From Marinomonas algarum (GTDB lineage: Bacteria > Pseudomonadota > Gammaproteobacteria > Pseudomonadales > Marinomonadaceae): a stretch of 64,000 bases of DNA. A program made the translations under genes and the position numbers. Shown here in pieces: positions 9,017 through 17,781 of the stretch. How positions within the stretch are numbered: the stretch's first letter is position 1; every line of letters starts with the position of its first letter. The stretch is from the NCBI RefSeq assembly GCF_020532605.1, contig NZ_JAJATW010000004.1, forward strand, positions 124,001 to 188,000, given 5' to 3'. The notes beneath the pieces are model-generated. The model saw nothing but the letters and a program-made list of their open reading frames with translations. It was not told where the DNA came from and ran no database searches.

Positions 9017-10291
9017 ATGAGTCAAGCAGCAGGAGTTAACTTTAAAAAAAGTACGATAGATGCGCTGATTGCCGGCTTTCTAGCGCTGATCTTATTTGGT
9101 CCTATCGTAGGGGTGTTGTTAGACGGTTATCAATTTAACTTTGAAACTGACCGTGTCGCTTGGATGGTGGCGATTGTCGCCATTGGGCGTTTTGCAATCT
9201 CAAGCTTTTTTCAGACTGAAAAAGGCATTGCGATGTCATTCCGATACGCAAACAGTAACGACGGTGCCACCGTACTGGCGCCTGGACACAAATCAAAAAT
9301 GGTCTGGATCATTCCATTGGTGATTGTGATCGGTCTTCTGATTCCCTTTATTGCCTCAAAATATGTGCTGACCGTGGTCATTCTGGGGCTTATCTATGTG
9401 CTGCTTGGACTGGGTTTAAACATCGTTGTTGGCTTAGCTGGGTTGCTCGATTTGGGCTTCGTCGGGTTTTACGCTATCGGTGCTTACGGTTTGGCGTTGG
9501 GGTATGAAAATCTTGGTCTTGGCTTTTGGTCTATGTTGCCGATTGCAGCGATTTTAGCCGCAGTTGCTGGGGCGATTCTCGGCTTTCCGGTATTGCGTAT
9601 GCATGGCGATTATTTGGCCATTGTGACCTTGGGCTTTGGTGAGATTATCCGTTTGGTGTTAACCAACTGGGCGTCTTTTACCCACGGACCAAATGGTATT
9701 TCTGCACCACTACCGACTCTGTTTGGCCTTGAATTTAAGCGTAGGTCCCGTGATGGGGAAACCTTCCATGAGTTTTTTAACCTTCCTTATGATTCCGCTT
9801 ATAAGTACATGTTTATTTACCTCGTCTTATTTGCCGTGGTCTGGGCTGTGCTTTTTATTAAACATCGCCTGGTAAAAATGCCGATTGGTCGTGCGTGGGA
9901 AGCCTTGCGAGAGGATGAAATTGCCTGTCGTTCATTGGGGTTAAATCATGTTCTAGTGAAGTTATCTGCCTTTATGTTAGGTGCCTCAACAGGGGGCTTG
10001 GCCGGTGTGTTTTTTGCTACTTACCAAGGCTTTATTAACCCTTCGTCTTTCACCTTCTTTGAGTCTGCTTTGATCTTGGCCATTGTGGTACTAGGAGGAA
10101 TGGGCTCCACATTAGGTGTGGTGATAGCGGCTTTCTTTTTAACCGTATTGCCTGAAATGCTAAGGGAATTTGCAGAATATCGTGTTCTGATGTTTGGTAT
10201 TTTGATGGTTGTGATGATGATTTGGAAACCAAGAGGCATTGTTCGTGTGACTCGAACGGGATTTGCACCAAAGCAGGGGGCCGTAAAATGA
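9017..10291 (+). CDS. livM: Branched-chain amino acid ABC transporter permease LivM
   Basis: Second membrane subunit, 424 residues. Like other long LivM proteins it carries extra N-terminal membrane segments (about 15-50 and 90-115) before the conserved core starting YVLLGLGLNIVVGLAGLLDLGFVGFYAIGAY. The coupling motif is ALILAIVVLGGMGSTLGVV. Its stop overlaps the livG start (ATGA), which points to coupled translation and balanced subunit supply. Confidence 0.95.
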   Translation: MSQAAGVNFKKSTIDALIAGFLALILFGPIVGVLLDGYQFNFETDRVAWMVAIVAIGRFAISSFFQTEKGIAMSFRYANSNDGATVLAPGHKSKMVWIIPLVIVIGLLIPFIASKYVLTVVILGLIYVLLGLGLNIVVGLAGLLDLGFVGFYAIGAYGLALGYENLGLGFWSMLPIAAILAAVAGAILGFPVLRMHGDYLAIVTLGFGEIIRLVLTNWASFTHGPNGISAPLPTLFGLEFKRRSRDGETFHEFFNLPYDSAYKYMFIYLVLFAVVWAVLFIKHRLVKMPIGRAWEALREDEIACRSLGLNHVLVKLSAFMLGASTGGLAGVFFATYQGFINPSSFTFFESALILAIVVLGGMGSTLGVVIAAFFLTVLPEMLREFAEYRVLMFGILMVVMMIWKPRGIVRVTRTGFAPKQGAVK

Positions 10292-11172
10292 GCAGTGAAA
10301 ACGTGTTAACGGTTGAAAATTTAGTGATGCATTTTGGTGGGATCAAAGCGCTTAATGATGTGAATTTTGCTATTAAACGAGGCTCCGTCTCAGCGCTTAT
10401 TGGCCCCAATGGGGCGGGTAAAACCACAGTGTTTAATTGTCTCACTGGATTTTACAAGGCGACAGGTGGGAATATTTTATTGTCGGCGGGTGGTAAAGAC
10501 ACCAGTGTGATCAAGGTACTCGGTGAACCTTTCCAAGCAACGGATTTCTTTTCACCGGTCGCTTTTGTGCGTCGCCTGAAATACAAGATGTTTGGAGGAT
10601 CTCACCTCGTTAATCGTGCAGGTCTGTCTCGCACATTTCAAAATATTCGCTTGTTTAAAGAAATGTCTGTGGTGGAAAACCTGCTTGTTGCTCAGCATAT
10701 GCGAGTCAATCGCAGTTTAATGGCGGGTATTTTAAACACGAAATCTTATCAAAAAGCAGAAGAGGAAGCGTTGGAGCGTGTCTTTTACTGGTTGGGTGTG
10801 GTGGATTTGGTGGACTCTGCGAATCGTCTAGCGGGCGAATTATCTTATGGTCAACAACGTCGCTTAGAAATCGCTCGTGCCATGCGTACCAATCCAGAAA
10901 TTGTCTGTCTGGATGAGCCTGCGGCCGGTTTGAATCCATCAGAAACCGAAGCCTTAACCAAAATGATTCGTGTATTGCGTGATGAACATAATACGACCGT
11001 GTTATTGATTGAACATGATATGGGCATGGTAATGGATATCTCTGATTATATTGTGGTACTGGATCATGGCGAGGTTATTGCCAAAGGAGGACCAGACGAC
11101 ATTAAGAACAACCCGAAGGTCATTGCGGCTTACCTTGGTGCAGAAGAAGATGATGAGGAGGTGTCCCTATGA
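10288..11172 (+). CDS. livG: Branched-chain amino acid ABC transporter ATPase LivG
   Basis: Cytoplasmic ATPase of 294 residues that pairs with LivF to drive import. Walker A is GPNGAGKTT, the signature LSYGQQRR, Walker B VCLDEPAAGLNP, and the switch His lies in LLIEHDM. An insertion of about 40 residues after Walker A (SAGGKDTSVIKVLGEPFQ onward) is common in this subfamily. ATG 10288 overlaps the livM stop and is preferred over an upstream in-frame ATG inside livM. The stop overlaps the livF start in the same ATGA manner. Confidence 0.95.
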   Translation: MSSENVLTVENLVMHFGGIKALNDVNFAIKRGSVSALIGPNGAGKTTVFNCLTGFYKATGGNILLSAGGKDTSVIKVLGEPFQATDFFSPVAFVRRLKYKMFGGSHLVNRAGLSRTFQNIRLFKEMSVVENLLVAQHMRVNRSLMAGILNTKSYQKAEEEALERVFYWLGVVDLVDSANRLAGELSYGQQRRLEIARAMRTNPEIVCLDEPAAGLNPSETEALTKMIRVLRDEHNTTVLLIEHDMGMVMDISDYIVVLDHGEVIAKGGPDDIKNNPKVIAAYLGAEEDDEEVSL

Positions 11173-11882
11173 CCACATTGATGGAATTTAAAGACGTAGA
11201 CGTTTACTACGGGCCGATTCAGGCGTTAAAAAAAGTGTCTTTGTCTGTTAATGAAGGGGAGATTGCGACCTTAATTGGGGCGAACGGAGCTGGTAAGTCG
11301 ACCTTGTTGATGTCGATTTTCGGCCAACCTCGGATTTCGTCTGGTGAAATCATCTATCGCGGTGAGGACATATCACAAAAGTCTGCACACTATGTGGCCT
11401 CCCATGGTTTGGCTCAGTCACCAGAAGGTCGACGTATTTTTCCAGGTATGTCGGTAGAAGAAAATCTGTTGATGGGGACCATTCCAATTGGTATGGATCA
11501 CGCTGAAGAAGACATGCAACGTATGTTTGAGCTTTTCCCACGATTGTTGGAGCGCCGAAATCAACGGGCCTCGACTATGTCTGGTGGAGAGCAACAAATG
11601 TTGGCCATTGCGAGAGCCTTGATGAGCCGTCCAAAACTGCTGTTGCTGGATGAGCCCAGTTTAGGGTTGGCTCCCATCATTGTGAAGCAAATCTTTCAGA
11701 TTCTAAAAGATGTAGCGAGTACGGGAATGACAATTTTCCTTGTGGAGCAAAATGCCAATCATGCTTTGAAACTGGCGGATCGTGGTTATGTGATGGTGAA
11801 TGGTGAGATTCGTATGGCGGGAACGGGTCAAGAATTACTGGTAAACCCAGAAGTACGTGATGCTTATTTAGGGGGCCATTAA
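11169..11882 (+). CDS. livF: Branched-chain amino acid ABC transporter ATPase LivF
   Basis: Partner ATPase of LivG, 237 residues, the normal size. Walker A is GANGAGKST, the signature MSGGEQQML, Walker B LLLLDEPSLGLAP, and the switch region FLVEQNANHAL carries the Gln-Asn variant usual for LivF. It is the last gene of the operon, and a bidirectional hairpin follows 50 bases later. Confidence 0.96.
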   Translation: MTTLMEFKDVDVYYGPIQALKKVSLSVNEGEIATLIGANGAGKSTLLMSIFGQPRISSGEIIYRGEDISQKSAHYVASHGLAQSPEGRRIFPGMSVEENLLMGTIPIGMDHAEEDMQRMFELFPRLLERRNQRASTMSGGEQQMLAIARALMSRPKLLLLDEPSLGLAPIIVKQIFQILKDVASTGMTIFLVEQNANHALKLADRGYVMVNGEIRMAGTGQELLVNPEVRDAYLGGH

Positions 11883-11933
11883 TTGATCACTGTCTTATGA
11901 TATTTTTCTGAGGTCACTTAATCCCTTTGAATA

Positions 11934-11970
11934 AAAACGCCGAGGTATTTTTTAGAATCCTCGGCGTTTT
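11934..11970. terminator. Bidirectional terminator between livF and tsaC
   Basis: A perfect 12-bp stem, AAAACGCCGAGG with CCTCGGCGTTTT, separates the converging livF and tsaC genes. A/T tracts on both sides make it usable from either strand. Confidence 0.85.
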
Positions 11971-12038
11971 GGTTTTCATGTGGATAACTTGTGTTCTTTT
12001 ACACAGAAAAAGACGCATTATCGCGAGATATCAGTCAA

Positions 12039-12596
12039 TCAGGCGCGAAAGAGCTGTCCTGTTAAAATGTCTTTCACTTGTGAGGGTTGCGATGCTTGAC
12101 CAAGGGGAGCATCAAAAATCGCGTCTATTTTGTCGCCAAAATAGTCCGCTACTGCCTGTGCACTTAACGCGGGTGCTAATCCTGCAGGATTGGCAGAGGT
12201 TGAAACCAGCACCCCACCAAAGGCTTGGCAAAGCGCTTGCACAGGTTGATGCTGAGATAAACGAATCGCAACACTGTGATGTGCGCCTCTAACCCATGCT
12301 GGGGTGGTGCTTGTGTCTGGCACAACCCAAGAGGTGGGAATGGTGTTGATGCTCACCAAACGCTTTGCAGCTTCCTTGTCTAACGATGTTAGCCAAGGCG
12401 TAAGGTGTTGTTCTGCGCCCGCGACTAGGATGAGTCCTTTCGACTCAGGTCGATCTTTGATCTTGAGTATGCGTTCTACGGCGGCGTGGTTAAAAGGATC
12501 ACAGCCTAATCCCCATACGGCTTCTGTTGGATAGGCAACAACGCCACCCTGACGAATAATGTCGGCAAGTTGTGTCACAGAGGTTATTAATTGCAT
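12039..12596 (-). CDS. tsaC: Threonylcarbamoyl-AMP synthase (Sua5/YrdC family)
   Basis: Makes L-threonylcarbamoyladenylate from threonine, bicarbonate and ATP, the first step of the t6A37 modification of ANN-decoding tRNAs. It has 185 residues, matching short TsaC/YrdC without the C-terminal Sua5 domain. Visible signatures are [30 protein letters not shown] and [12 protein letters not shown]. It is a single gene on the minus strand, starting at the first ATG of the family alignment, with only a weak GAG-type ribosome site. Confidence 0.93.
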   Translation of the reverse strand: MQLITSVTQLADIIRQGGVVAYPTEAVWGLGCDPFNHAAVERILKIKDRPESKGLILVAGAEQHLTPWLTSLDKEAAKRLVSINTIPTSWVVPDTSTTPAWVRGAHHSVAIRLSQHQPVQALCQAFGGVLVSTSANPAGLAPALSAQAVADYFGDKIDAIFDAPLGQASQPSQVKDILTGQLFRA

Positions 12597-12676
12597 AGTA
12601 AAATGAACGTCTCACGCAAAAGACCCCTATGAGAAAGGAGCCAATAAAAAAGAGGTGTCTTGTCGGATTCGTCGTA

Positions 12677-13057
12677 TTATGACATGGCGTCAATTTTTTG
12701 TTTGATCTCACTGATTTTACTGTTAACGACTTTTTCCAAGTGTTCCAGCTCTTTAATCAGGTCGTCTTTGGTTACCTGAGCTTCGTGTTGTTTGCCCACA
12801 ATGTCTTCTAGCTCTTCCATGGCACGTAAGACAATCAATGACGGTTCTTGTACTTGGCGGTAGGTTTGCTGACCCCCGTCAGCGAGTACCGTCTTGCTTG
12901 AACGACCAAATTTAAATTTTTTGCTTTTTGGTAACAGGGAGCCTTTCTCACGACGATAATAGATTTTCAAAACATCGTGACCGCCTTCATAGCGCAGGGT
13001 GAACTTTTCAATATCGTTAAGACTGGTGATGCCCATTGACTCGAGTGTTGGATACAT
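12677..13057 (-). CDS. yaeH: UPF0325/YaeH-family protein
   Basis: Small protein of 126 residues recognisable by the opening MYPTLESMGITSLNDIEKFTLR and the blocks DVLKIYYRREKG and KSKKFKFGRSSKTVLADG, which match enteric YaeH (UPF0325; also grouped as DUF3461). The C-terminal half is a predicted helical hairpin rich in Glu and Lys (KDDLIKELEHLEKVVNSKI). No function is established for the family. It stands alone between tsaC and ntrC on the same strand, with about 80 bases before tsaC. Confidence 0.8.
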   Translation of the reverse strand: MYPTLESMGITSLNDIEKFTLRYEGGHDVLKIYYRREKGSLLPKSKKFKFGRSSKTVLADGGQQTYRQVQEPSLIVLRAMEELEDIVGKQHEAQVTKDDLIKELEHLEKVVNSKISEIKQKIDAMS

Positions 13058-13168
13058 GGTGTTTTTCCCGTTCGTTGAAGGTTTATAGGTAAATGAAAGC
13101 GCTTTGTTTAATTAGTAGGGGATTGTGTCAACAAAATCAAGCATTGGCGATGAGAAAGTAAAAGAAAC

Positions 13169-13200
13169 AAAGCCAGCCCCAATTGAACGGGGCTGGCTTT
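13169..13200 (-). terminator. Terminator downstream of ntrC
   Basis: A perfect 12-bp GC-rich stem (AAAGCCAGCCCC with GGGGCTGGCTTT) around an 8-base loop. Read on the minus strand it follows the ntrC stop and runs into a T-rich stretch. Confidence 0.85.
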
Positions 13201-13235
13201 GCTGTAGGCCTTGTGCGACGAGGTCAGATAGGTGA

Positions 13236-14675
13236 TTAGTCTTCGTCTTGCTCGACATTGTCGATATTGAGTTCTTTGATTTTACGCGTCAAGGTGTTGC
13301 GCCCCCAACCGAGTAGTAGGGAAGCATCGCGGCGACGTCCTCCTGTATGAGCCAGAGCCGTCTCAATCATGATGCGTTCAAACTTAGGCACGGCTTGATC
13401 GAGAATGCCCTTTTGACCCGATGCCAGCGTATTGTCCACCCAGTTTTTTAGGGCTTCTTCCCAGGAAGAGAAGGGTTGTTCATTCGGTACCGATTCGAGC
13501 AACTCCGGTGGCAAGTCTTCAACTAAGACTTCACGACCGGATGCCATGACAATCAACCAGCGACATGTGTTTTCAAGTTGGCGAACGTTACCTGGCCAAT
13601 CAAGCTGGGTTAAGTATTGTTCGGTTTCTTTCGTGAGTTGCTTGGGTTCAACGGCAAGCTCCTCAGCAGCGCGACTTAAAAAGTGACGGGCAAGTTTAGG
13701 GATGTCTTCACGGCGCTCTGCTAATTTTGGTAAGTGAATACGAATGACGTTTAGACGGTGAAACAAATCCTCACGGAAAGAGCCGTTTTGTACCAAGGTT
13801 TCTAGATTCTGGTGCGTTGCGGCAATAATGCGAACATCTACTTTTACTGGCGTATGACCCCCCACACGATAAAATTCGCCATCGGCCAAAACGCGTAATA
13901 ACCGTGTCTGAGTTTCCGCTGGCATATCGCCTATTTCATCTAGAAACAGGGTGCCACCATTGGCTTGCTCGAAGCGACCACGGCGTTGAGTATTTGCACC
14001 AGTGAAAGCGCCTTTTTCATGACCAAACAATTCAGACTCAATCAGGTCGCGAGGAATCGCCGCCATATTCAAGGCAATAAAAGAGTTTGTGGCTCTTGGG
14101 CTATGTGTGTGGAGGGCTTGGGCAACCAGTTCCTTACCCGTACCTGACTCGCCATTGATGAGAACCGTAATATTGGAATTGGCAAGACGCCCAATGGCAC
14201 GAAACACTTCCTGCATCGCAGGGGCTTCGCCAATGATTTCTTTGTCTACTTGGTTATCGTCTTCACAAATGACGTCCATGCTGGCGGTGCTTGGACGCGC
14301 GTTACGGTGGTGCAACATGGCACGTTTTACAAGACTGACGGCTTCTTCAACATCAAAGGGTTTTGGAAGGTATTCAAACGCACCACCTTGGTAAGACGCC
14401 ACTGCACTTTCTAGATCCGAATGAGCTGTCATAATAATAACAGGCAAATAAGGGTGATCTTTTTGCAGCTTTTCCAGTAACTCCAATCCGTCCATACCCG
14501 GCATGCGAATATCACTGATGATGGCGCTGGGTTGTTCTTTGTCGATGAGGTTGACAAGGTTTTCAGCGGAATCAAACAGGCGACACTGTATGCCTTCTTG
14601 TTCCAAGGTTTTTTCTAAGACCCAGCGAATAGAGCGATCGTCGTCAACAATCCATACGGTTTCTTCGGGTGTCAT
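13236..14675 (-). CDS. ntrC: Nitrogen regulation response regulator NtrC
   Basis: Phosphorylation-activated enhancer-binding protein that drives sigma-54 RNA polymerase open-complex formation at nitrogen genes. Its 479 residues comprise a receiver domain with Asp55 as phospho-acceptor (SDIRMPGMDG), a AAA+ domain with Walker A GESGTGKE, the sigma-54 contact loop GAFTGA and Walker B GGTLFLDEIG, and a C-terminal Fis-type helix-turn-helix (RRDASLLLGWGRNTLTRKI). Its start overlaps the ntrB stop by four bases. Sigma-54 promoters with matching enhancers lie before ntrB, glnA and liv in this window, its probable targets. Confidence 0.97.
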   Translation of the reverse strand: MTPEETVWIVDDDRSIRWVLEKTLEQEGIQCRLFDSAENLVNLIDKEQPSAIISDIRMPGMDGLELLEKLQKDHPYLPVIIMTAHSDLESAVASYQGGAFEYLPKPFDVEEAVSLVKRAMLHHRNARPSTASMDVICEDDNQVDKEIIGEAPAMQEVFRAIGRLANSNITVLINGESGTGKELVAQALHTHSPRATNSFIALNMAAIPRDLIESELFGHEKGAFTGANTQRRGRFEQANGGTLFLDEIGDMPAETQTRLLRVLADGEFYRVGGHTPVKVDVRIIAATHQNLETLVQNGSFREDLFHRLNVIRIHLPKLAERREDIPKLARHFLSRAAEELAVEPKQLTKETEQYLTQLDWPGNVRQLENTCRWLIVMASGREVLVEDLPPELLESVPNEQPFSSWEEALKNWVDNTLASGQKGILDQAVPKFERIMIETALAHTGGRRRDASLLLGWGRNTLTRKIKELNIDNVEQDED

Positions 14676-15757
14676 ACGTGTTTCTCCTGATCTTGGACAG
14701 ACGTCTCAATGGGGATAAGTAGGTTGAATTCTGTCTTTTGTGGGTAGCTATTGCACTCCACGATACCGTGGTGCTGGTGGATGATAGATTGTGCAATAGA
14801 CAGCCCCAAGCCCGTGCCATCCGCTCGACCACTGACCATGGGGTAAAATAGTGTTTTAAGAATGGCTTCTGGAATGCCTGGGCCATTGTCGATAATACTG
14901 ATTTTGCATACGAGGCGATGGCGTTTTGAGCCTATGGTGAACTGGCGTAAAGCTCGCGTCACCATATGAATGGTTTTATCTTGATTGGTTTCGTCTTCAA
15001 GTAAGGCCTGCATGGCGTTGCGAGTGATGTTAAGCAGGGCCTGAATTAATTGCGATTCGTCACCGATCAAATCCGGAATGCTGGGGTCATAATCTCGGAC
15101 AATGCGTATTTGATTGTCTGTTTCAACGGAAATCAGTTGGCGCACACGTTCGATGACCTTGTGTATGTTAAGCGACGTGTTTTTAGGAAGCTGCCTTGGA
15201 CCCAATAAACGATCAACCAAGTCCCGCAAGCGATCGGATTCTTCAATGATCACTTGTGTGTAGTCGTTTAGAGCTTCATCAGTGAATGCGCGGCTTATCA
15301 GTTGCGCCGCACCGCGAATACCGCCAAGAGGGTTTTTAATTTCATGGGCAAGACCCCTTACCAACTCTTTACTGCTCTCGTGATTGGCAATAATTTCGTC
15401 TTCTTGGGAGATACGCTTCATTCTATCCCGAGGGTAAAGCTCGATGATGAGACTCTCTGTTTCATTCGATGTGCCCATAACGGGTGTGACAGTATAGTCA
15501 CAAAACAATTTTTTACCGTTGTTTCGCACAATTTCTGCTTCACGTTTCGTGAATGGATAGCCAGATTCAATGGCCAATTGCAATGCCTGAACACTGTTTT
15601 CGTCTTCTCGAAAGGCGGCATGAATAGGATGGCCATAAATGCGACGACGGCTGACCGCTAACAGCATTTCTGCCGCAGGGTTGAGGTATTCGATGTCAAG
15701 TTGGTCATTAAGTTGAATAACCGCAGTAGATAAATGATCGATTAGTAAGCTATACAC
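14672..15757 (-). CDS. ntrB: Nitrogen regulation sensor kinase/phosphatase NtrB
   Basis: Cytoplasmic histidine kinase that phosphorylates NtrC when nitrogen is short and, with PII, dephosphorylates it when nitrogen is plentiful. It has 361 residues: an N-terminal PAS domain (about 5-115), the H-box with His138 in GLAHEIKNPLGG, an N-box (ALLNITRNAMQALL), and G-boxes (DNGPGIPEAIL, GTGLGLSIAQSIIHQH). The start is GTG 15757, behind AGAGG. It has its own sigma-54 promoter and NtrC dyad, and a terminator separates it from glnA. Confidence 0.96.
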   Translation of the reverse strand: MYSLLIDHLSTAVIQLNDQLDIEYLNPAAEMLLAVSRRRIYGHPIHAAFREDENSVQALQLAIESGYPFTKREAEIVRNNGKKLFCDYTVTPVMGTSNETESLIIELYPRDRMKRISQEDEIIANHESSKELVRGLAHEIKNPLGGIRGAAQLISRAFTDEALNDYTQVIIEESDRLRDLVDRLLGPRQLPKNTSLNIHKVIERVRQLISVETDNQIRIVRDYDPSIPDLIGDESQLIQALLNITRNAMQALLEDETNQDKTIHMVTRALRQFTIGSKRHRLVCKISIIDNGPGIPEAILKTLFYPMVSGRADGTGLGLSIAQSIIHQHHGIVECNSYPQKTEFNLLIPIETSVQDQEKHV

Positions 15758-15808
15758 AGACAGTGCCTCTCTGTTGACTCCTGCTTTTATAATTTCTTCA
15801 AAAATAAC

Positions 15809-15824
15809 TGCAAAAAACGAACCA
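15809..15824 (-). promoter_or_regulatory. Sigma-54 promoter of ntrBC
   Basis: On the minus strand TGGTTCGTTTTTTGCA fits TGGCACG-N4-TTGCA with two mismatches and exact GG-N10-GC spacing. The start site would be near 15798, about 40 bases before ntrB. Confidence 0.7.
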
Positions 15825-15885
15825 ACATTGGGCAGCTCGAAATGGCGTGTTTATTAAGGTCTTTATATAACAGGAGAAAATTGAT

Positions 15886-15902
15886 CGCACTAAAAAAGTG
15901 CA
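15886..15902 (-). promoter_or_regulatory. NtrC binding dyad upstream of ntrB
   Basis: TGCAC-TTTTTTA-GTGCG on the minus strand matches the 17-base NtrC dyad TGCAC-N7-GTGCA at nine of ten arm positions. Its centre is about 70 bases upstream of the -24 element, a normal enhancer position. It suggests autoregulation of ntrBC. Confidence 0.65.
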
Positions 15903-15960
15903 TTAAATTTGATGTGTTGTTTTTCGTGCAAAAAAAGCGCTTTGTAAACGCGAGCAATAA

Positions 15961-15990
15961 AAAAGCCCCAGTCATAAACTGAGGCTTTTT
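15961..15990 (-). terminator. Terminator downstream of glnA
   Basis: Stem AAAAGCCCCAG / CTGAGGCTTTT with one mismatch and a 7-base loop. On the minus strand it follows the glnA stop by about 25 bases and ends in a T-rich run, so glnA and ntrBC are separable units. Confidence 0.75.
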
Positions 15991-16014
15991 CTGTATCTTG
16001 TGTCTAAAGCGATA

Positions 16015-17421
16015 TTACACGCTGTAGTACAATTCAAACTCAAGTGGGTGAGTAGTCGTAGAGATACGCAATGCTTCTTCTGTTTTTAGGTCGATGTAGG
16101 CATCGATCATTTCATCAGAGAATACGCCACCTTGAGTCAAGAACTCACGGCCTTCGTCTAGGCACTTAAGTGCTTCTTCTAGGCTGCCAGCAACCTGAGG
16201 AATGGCCAAGGCTTCTTCAGCTGGAAGATCATATAAGTCTTTATCTGCTGCATCGCCAGGGTGAATCTTGTTTTTGATACCGTCGATACCCGCCATCAAC
16301 ATAGCAGCGAATGCTAGGTATGGGTTAGCAGTTGGATCAGGGAAACGTGCTTCAATACGCTTGCCTTTAGGACTTGCAACGTATGGGATACGGATAGAAG
16401 CAGAACGGTTACGTGCTGAGTAAGCCAACATAACAGGCGCTTCGAAGCCAGGAACAAGACGTTTGTAAGAGTTTGTTGATGCGTTAGTAAACGCGTTCAA
16501 CGCTTTCGCGTGCTTGATGATACCGCCGATGTAGTAAAGTGCCATTTCAGAAAGGCCAGCGTATTGGTCACCAGCAAACTGGTTTTCGCCATCTTTCCAA
16601 AAAGATTGGTGAACGTGCATACCAGAACCGTTGTCACCAACGATTGGTTTCGGCATGAAAGTCGCTGTTTTACCGTAAGCGTGCGCTACGTTATGTACGC
16701 AGTACTTAAGAATTTGAACTTCATCCGCTTTTTTCACCAAGGTATTGAATTTAATACCGATTTCGTTTTGACCAGCGGTTGCCACTTCGTGGTGATGAAC
16801 TTCAATAACCAAGCCCATTGACTCCATTGCGCCACACATTGCGCCACGTAGGTCATGATGAGAGTCAACTGGAGGAACAGGGAAGTAACCGCCTTTAACG
16901 AATGGACGGTGACCCATGTTACCACCTTCGAATTTCTTGTTAGAAGACCAAGCGGCTTCTTCAGAATTGATCTCTACAGTGGAACCTGACATGTCTGTTT
17001 TCCAACGAACGTCGTCGAAAATAAAGAATTCTGGCTCAGGACCAAAAAATGCTGTGTCGCCAAGACCTGTTGATTTAAGGAATTCTTCTGCACGAAGTGC
17101 AACAGAGCGAGGATCGCGATCGTAGCCTTGCATAGTAGAAGGCTCAATGATGTTACAGCGAACAATAACAGTTGCTTCTTCAGTGAAAGGATCAACAATA
17201 GCCGTGTCATCTTGTGGCATCATGATCATGTCGGATTCGTTGATGCCTTTCCAGCCAGCAATAGATGAACCATCGAACATCTGGCCAGTTTCAAAAAATT
17301 CTTCATCTACCGTGATTGCTGGAATAGATACGTGTTGTTCTTTACCTTTAAAGTCAGTAAAGCGAAGGTCAACCCACTTCGCGTCATGCTCAGCAATCAA
17401 GGCAAGGGTCTTGTTTGACAT
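16015..17421 (-). CDS. glnA: Glutamine synthetase type I
   Basis: Forms glutamine from glutamate, ammonia and ATP, the entry point of ammonium assimilation; a dodecamer in the cytoplasm. It has 468 residues. Signatures include [31 protein letters not shown], the ATP-binding block [11 protein letters not shown] and ending EFELYYSV. Tyr397 in LYDLP is the conserved adenylylation site of GlnE-regulated enzymes. The frame runs upstream to 17478, but [13 protein letters not shown] at 17421 is the family start and has GGAG before it. The 360 bases upstream hold a sigma-54 promoter and two NtrC sites. Confidence 0.98.
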   Translation of the reverse strand: MSNKTLALIAEHDAKWVDLRFTDFKGKEQHVSIPAITVDEEFFETGQMFDGSSIAGWKGINESDMIMMPQDDTAIVDPFTEEATVIVRCNIIEPSTMQGYDRDPRSVALRAEEFLKSTGLGDTAFFGPEPEFFIFDDVRWKTDMSGSTVEINSEEAAWSSNKKFEGGNMGHRPFVKGGYFPVPPVDSHHDLRGAMCGAMESMGLVIEVHHHEVATAGQNEIGIKFNTLVKKADEVQILKYCVHNVAHAYGKTATFMPKPIVGDNGSGMHVHQSFWKDGENQFAGDQYAGLSEMALYYIGGIIKHAKALNAFTNASTNSYKRLVPGFEAPVMLAYSARNRSASIRIPYVASPKGKRIEARFPDPTANPYLAFAAMLMAGIDGIKNKIHPGDAADKDLYDLPAEEALAIPQVAGSLEEALKCLDEGREFLTQGGVFSDEMIDAYIDLKTEEALRISTTTHPLEFELYYSV

Positions 17422-17504
17422 AGTTGTTCTCCAGTCGTAGTGAAATCGAAAAATATTTTCGGTTATAGAGTGCTTCAATATAAAGCGCTAATTGACGAAT
17501 ATAA

Positions 17505-17520
17505 AGCATAACTTATGCCA
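17505..17520 (-). promoter_or_regulatory. Sigma-54 promoter of glnA
   Basis: TGGCATAAGTTATGCT on the minus strand matches the -24/-12 consensus with exact GG-N10-GC spacing and one core mismatch. Transcription would begin near 17494, leaving a leader of about 73 bases. Confidence 0.8.
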
Positions 17521-17625
17521 GAATGTTGTGCGGTCTAATAAAGGCTTATTTTACAATGAGATAGGCGATTTTGGTTTTTTTGTGCTCCTTATTGAGTCTT
17601 TGGAAAAGCCATCAAAAACAATTTA

Positions 17626-17642
17626 TGCACTTTATTTGTGCA
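17626..17642 (-). promoter_or_regulatory. NtrC enhancer site 1 upstream of glnA
   Basis: A perfect 17-base dyad, TGCAC-N7-GTGCA, identical in the arms to the NtrC consensus. Its centre is about 115 bases upstream of the -24 element, close to the position of the enteric glnA enhancers. Confidence 0.8.
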
Positions 17643-17656
17643 TAAAAAGATGCTTT

Positions 17657-17673
17657 TGTTCATTTATGGTGCT
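17657..17673 (-). promoter_or_regulatory. Possible NtrC enhancer site 2 upstream of glnA
   Basis: A weaker 17-base element (TGTTC-N7-GTGCT on the plus strand) is centred 31 bases, three helical turns, from site 1. The enteric glnA enhancers are spaced almost the same way. The arms fit only in part, so this rests largely on spacing. Confidence 0.4.
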
Positions 17674-17781
17674 TTTTTATTTTTATTAAATGATGATTCA
17701 TGTTTCGTTGCCATTTTGTATCGGTGCTCTTTTCTCTATACTGGCCGACTTTTTTAACTTCCGGTCCTCCCTCCTTGTCTT

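Noticed and set aside
11927-12292. 121-residue plus-strand frame opposite tsaC
   Set aside because: It runs over the terminator and antisense to tsaC, a well-recognised gene. No family features.
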